The position numbers were made by a program, and so were the translations under genes. The notes below the pieces were generated by a model that saw only the letters and a list, made by a program, of their open reading frames with translations, had not been told where the DNA came from and did no database searches. DNA of 8,778 nt from Peptococcaceae bacterium UBA2264. Its GTDB lineage: Bacteria > Bacillota > Desulfitobacteriia > Desulfitobacteriales > Desulfitobacteriaceae. Location: positions 1-8,778 of the forward strand of contig DDXI01000025.1 in assembly GCA_002347475.1 (NCBI GenBank). Reading direction: 5' to 3'. This document shows, in pieces, positions 7,058 through 8,778 of the stretch (positions within the stretch are counted from its first letter, which is position 1; each line of letters begins with the position of its first letter).

Positions 7058-7882
7058 TCAGATGGTGAACTGTACTCCTGTGGCCAGATACTCAATCTTT
7101 TCACCCAGGATTTCCTTTAATATTTTATAGGGTTCGATGCCGGTACAATGACCGGTATAATACATCGCACAGGTAATTTTCAGATATTCGCCTATCTGCC
7201 GGACTATTGCAGGGTCTTCAAACTCGTCTGCCGGACGGTTATATAAATGGAATCCTCCGATCACATAATCAGGTAAATCATATCCCAGAGCAACAAGGTG
7301 CTTGATTATGTTCACAATTCCATTATGGGCACACCCTGCCAGCAGAAGAGTTGTCCCCTGCTCTCTGATCAGCAGATTCTGCTCATGGGCAAAATCATCC
7401 TGTACCAGGGAAGAATCCTGTTCCATTAACAGGCCTTGATTGCTGGCAGGATTTAAGACAGATCCTTTCACAGCTGAGAACAATACCAGCTCCTCGTCAA
7501 TGACCAGCTGTTTGCCCGTAAAGATAAAACGATCATTGGGCAGCAATTCCTGATCCAGACCGACATAAACATTTTTGCCATTCGGCCTTCTGGCATAGTA
7601 TTTCCCGAAAGCCTTGTGATTCAGATATATTTTGGCTTGGCTGTTAATATCCAGAAAAGTCTTCAGGCCGCCGCCATGATCATAATGTCCGTGTGAAATA
7701 ACTGCCAGATCAACTGCAGAAATATCCACATTCATTTTTCGGGCATTCTCACCAAACAAGCCGCTGGCTCCCGTATCAAACAATATCTTGTGCTTCTGTG
7801 TCTCGACATATATGCTGAAGCCATGTTCACTTTTATACTCATCAGAAACTGACATATTCTCTGCCAATGTCTTGATTTTCAT
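7058..7882 (-). CDS. MBL-fold metallohydrolase, COG1237 type
   Basis: A 274-residue metallo-beta-lactamase-fold protein, probably cytoplasmic. The metal-binding motif HGHYDH (His64, His66, Asp68, His69) is intact. Further likely ligands or active-site residues are GCAHNG (His186), GGFHL (His212) and YYTGHCTG (His245). This layout fits COG1237, which includes proteins annotated as dihydropteridine / RFA-P synthase-like; most bacterial members have no demonstrated reaction, and I assign none here. The ATG at 7882 has GGAAAGGATC a few bases upstream. The gene lies 96 bases after the NifX-like gene and 56 bases before the importer gene. From memory, COG1237 proteins often neighbour NifX-like genes in anaerobes, which supports a link with metal or cofactor handling. 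Confidence 0.88.
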   Translation of the reverse strand: MKIKTLAENMSVSDEYKSEHGFSIYVETQKHKILFDTGASGLFGENARKMNVDISAVDLAVISHGHYDHGGGLKTFLDINSQAKIYLNHKAFGKYYARRPNGKNVYVGLDQELLPNDRFIFTGKQLVIDEELVLFSAVKGSVLNPASNQGLLMEQDSSLVQDDFAHEQNLLIREQGTTLLLAGCAHNGIVNIIKHLVALGYDLPDYVIGGFHLYNRPADEFEDPAIVRQIGEYLKITCAMYYTGHCTGIEPYKILKEILGEKIEYLATGVQFTI

Positions 7883-7978
7883 ATGTTAGATCCTTTCCTG
7901 ATTACAAAAAACTATTCACATGTCTTCTATGGAATTTTCTTAATCCCTTAACAGCGACAGACAATCAGCTGCGGCTGT

Positions 7979-8308
7979 TTAGAGCAGGGAAAGTTTTCCT
8001 GCCTTGAAGGCTTCGATATTTCCCGTGATGGAATCACCTATCGTCTTATATATCTTTATATCCGCTGCGTTAAATAATTCCAAGGCGTTCTCTCCACATC
8101 TGGGAGTAAGCAAAACACTTACCTGGCTGTCAATAATATTTTGGGCTGCCTTTATTCCGGCTCCAACCTGACTGGCTGCTGCACTGTTATCCAGAAAAAC
8201 AGCTTCATTTGAATCAGTATCGTATATCAGGAAATAAGGTGTCCGTCCAAAGGATTGACATATCGTGGTTTCCATCGATTTGTCATCTACAGGTATAGCT
8301 ATTTTCAT
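7979..8308 (-). CDS. NifX-like dinitrogenase iron-molybdenum cofactor family protein
   Basis: A 109-residue single-domain protein of the dinitrogenase iron-molybdenum cofactor family (NifX, NafY, NifB C-terminus, and MTH1175-like proteins). It starts MKIAIPVDDKSM, has the typical SFGRTPYFLIYD (19-30), QVGAGIKAAQ (47-56), TPRCGENALELF (68-79) and ADIKIYK (82-88). Cys17 and Cys71 are possible metal or cluster ligands. No nif genes are in the window, so a nitrogenase role is not supported here; small proteins of this family are widespread in anaerobes and largely uncharacterised. The ATG at 8308 is chosen because AAAAGGAGG sits seven bases upstream. A longer frame starting at 8350 lacks such a site. 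It shares its fold family with the C-terminal domain of the CDF protein at 2924-4135. Confidence 0.9.
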   Translation of the reverse strand: MKIAIPVDDKSMETTICQSFGRTPYFLIYDTDSNEAVFLDNSAAASQVGAGIKAAQNIIDSQVSVLLTPRCGENALELFNAADIKIYKTIGDSITGNIEAFKAGKLSLL

Positions 8309-8315
8309 AGGGCAT

Positions 8316-8324
8316 CCTCCTTTT
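8316..8324 (-). promoter_or_regulatory. Ribosome binding site deciding the NifX-like start
   Basis: AAAAGGAGG (8324-8316, minus strand) is seven bases from the ATG at 8308. This makes that ATG the true start rather than one 14 codons upstream at 8350, and it agrees with the MKIAIPVDD opening usual in the family. Confidence 0.8.
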
Positions 8325-8376
8325 GGGAAGCTGTGCTTTTTATTCTCCAAGTTTCATTATTTACCATATCAATCTT

Positions 8377-8382
8377 ATTATA
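8377..8382 (-). promoter_or_regulatory. Possible -10 element before the NifX-like gene
   Basis: A perfect TATAAT (8382-8377, minus strand) follows the hairpin at 8384-8421 almost directly and is about 70 bases before the NifX-like start. No good -35 is visible at 17 bases, because that space is occupied by the hairpin arm. It may be a weak internal promoter or simply the AT-rich tail of the terminator. Confidence 0.3.
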
Positions 8383-8383
8383 C

Positions 8384-8421
8384 AAGATGAGTAACAGGGA
8401 GAAAACCCTGTTACTCATCTT
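8384..8421 (-). terminator. Strong 16-bp hairpin between DUF5320 and NifX-like genes
   Basis: Two perfect 16-base arms, AAGATGAGTAACAGGG and its complement, flank a six-base loop. The upstream arm contains the last codons and the TAA of the DUF5320 gene. On the minus strand the stem is followed by TTGTATAAT, a poor U tract. On the plus strand it is followed by TTTTT (8420-8424). It may act as a partial terminator or attenuator, or as an mRNA-stabilising stem, that sets different levels for the DUF5320 and NifX-like proteins. Confidence 0.6.
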
Positions 8422-8713
8422 TTTCCGATAAAGTTTCCAATTCCTTGCTGATAAGGTCGAGTCTTCTTTGCAGCAGCTCTTTTTGTTCTGTCAGAAATTC
8501 TTTTTCAGTCATTCCGACCGTTTCATCAATAAAGAATCTGCCAAAACCTCTCCTGCAGCCATAGCCTAAACCTGAGCCCAAGCCGTAGCCATAACCCAAT
8601 CCCCGGCCGAAGCCACCACCACGTCTTCCGACATAATCTCCTGTGCAAAAGCCCATGCCTCTGCCGGTCACTGGTCCACGACCCAATGGTCCGGTTCCGT
8701 CTCCTCCTGGCAT
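8411..8713 (-). CDS. DUF5320 family Gly-rich small protein
   Basis: A 100-residue protein with the DUF5320 opening MPGGDGTGPLGRGPVTGRG (1-19), followed by GFC (Cys23). A Gly/Arg/Tyr-rich low-complexity stretch runs through about residue 60, with Cys53. The C-terminal part (about 68-97, TEKEFLTEQKELLQRRLDLI onward) is charged and heptad-like and probably forms a coiled coil. The function of the family is unknown; its members, as far as I recall, commonly sit beside NifX-like proteins in anaerobic bacteria and archaea, as here. AAAGGGGG (8729-8722) lies eight bases before the ATG at 8713, so I prefer this over an in-frame start at 8749. The stop codon lies in the arm of the hairpin at 8384-8421. 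Confidence 0.88.
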   Translation of the reverse strand: MPGGDGTGPLGRGPVTGRGMGFCTGDYVGRRGGGFGRGLGYGYGLGSGLGYGCRRGFGRFFIDETVGMTEKEFLTEQKELLQRRLDLISKELETLSEKDE

Positions 8714-8763
8714 TGAAATAACCCCCTTTACAGCTCTTGTTATCGACATATGCTATTAACCAT

Positions 8764-8769
8764 ATTATA
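8764..8769 (-). promoter_or_regulatory. Possible -10 element before the DUF5320 gene
   Basis: A perfect TATAAT (8769-8764, minus strand) lies about 50 bases upstream of the DUF5320 start. The matching -35 would fall outside the window, so this promoter cannot be confirmed from these bases. Confidence 0.3.
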
Positions 8770-8778
8770 TTCGTGTTT

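Noticed and set aside
7883..7978. A weak inverted repeat (AACAGC / GCTGTT) after the NifX-like gene as a terminator
   Set aside because: Six paired bases with an 18-base loop and no following U tract are too weak to call a terminator.
7979..8308. A nitrogenase cofactor assembly locus
   Set aside because: The NifX-like protein belongs to a broad family, and no nifH, nifD, nifK, nifE, nifN or nifB gene is in the window.

Overview
The window is about 8.8 kb of moderately AT-rich DNA, and every supportable gene lies on the minus strand, so transcription runs from high to low coordinates. AGGAGG-type ribosome binding sites, a lipoprotein-type substrate-binding protein, and the set DUF5320 / NifX-like protein / COG1237 MBL hydrolase / FeoAB suggest an anaerobic Firmicute (Clostridia, possibly Peptococcaceae-like). 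That placement is inferred from gene content and is not proven. No rRNA, tRNA, CRISPR array, insertion sequence or prophage gene was seen.

Layout in transcription order. (1) 8713-7058: a Gly-rich DUF5320 protein, a hairpin, a stand-alone NifX-like (dinitrogenase iron-molybdenum cofactor family) protein, and a COG1237-type metallo-beta-lactamase-fold protein. (2) 7001-4457: a tightly coupled metal ABC importer of the ZnuABC/TroABC class (binding lipoprotein, ATPase, permease), with overlapping stop and start codons. (3) 4354-4217: a possible 45-residue ORF with a good ribosome binding site and an 18-bp perfect palindrome inside it. (4) 4135-2924: a cation diffusion facilitator (CDF) exporter carrying a C-terminal NifX-like domain. 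(5) 2795-1: a ferrous iron operon with its own near-consensus promoter: a DUF2089-type zinc-ribbon/HTH protein with an extra C-terminal domain, then feoA, then feoB, which runs off the left edge of the window.

The common theme is transition-metal handling: Fe(II) uptake by Feo, Zn/Mn/Fe uptake by the ABC system, efflux by the CDF protein, and two NifX-like domains that may bind metal or metal clusters. The most interesting points are the CDF-NifX fusion beside a stand-alone NifX protein, the two-domain DUF2089 protein leading the feo operon, a Lys in place of the expected Asp in the FeoB G4 motif, and a binding protein whose first metal-ligand His is replaced by Thr. A wholly new system is not demonstrated. 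The best candidate is a metal-homeostasis neighbourhood in which NifX-like domains act as metal sensors or carriers for transporters.
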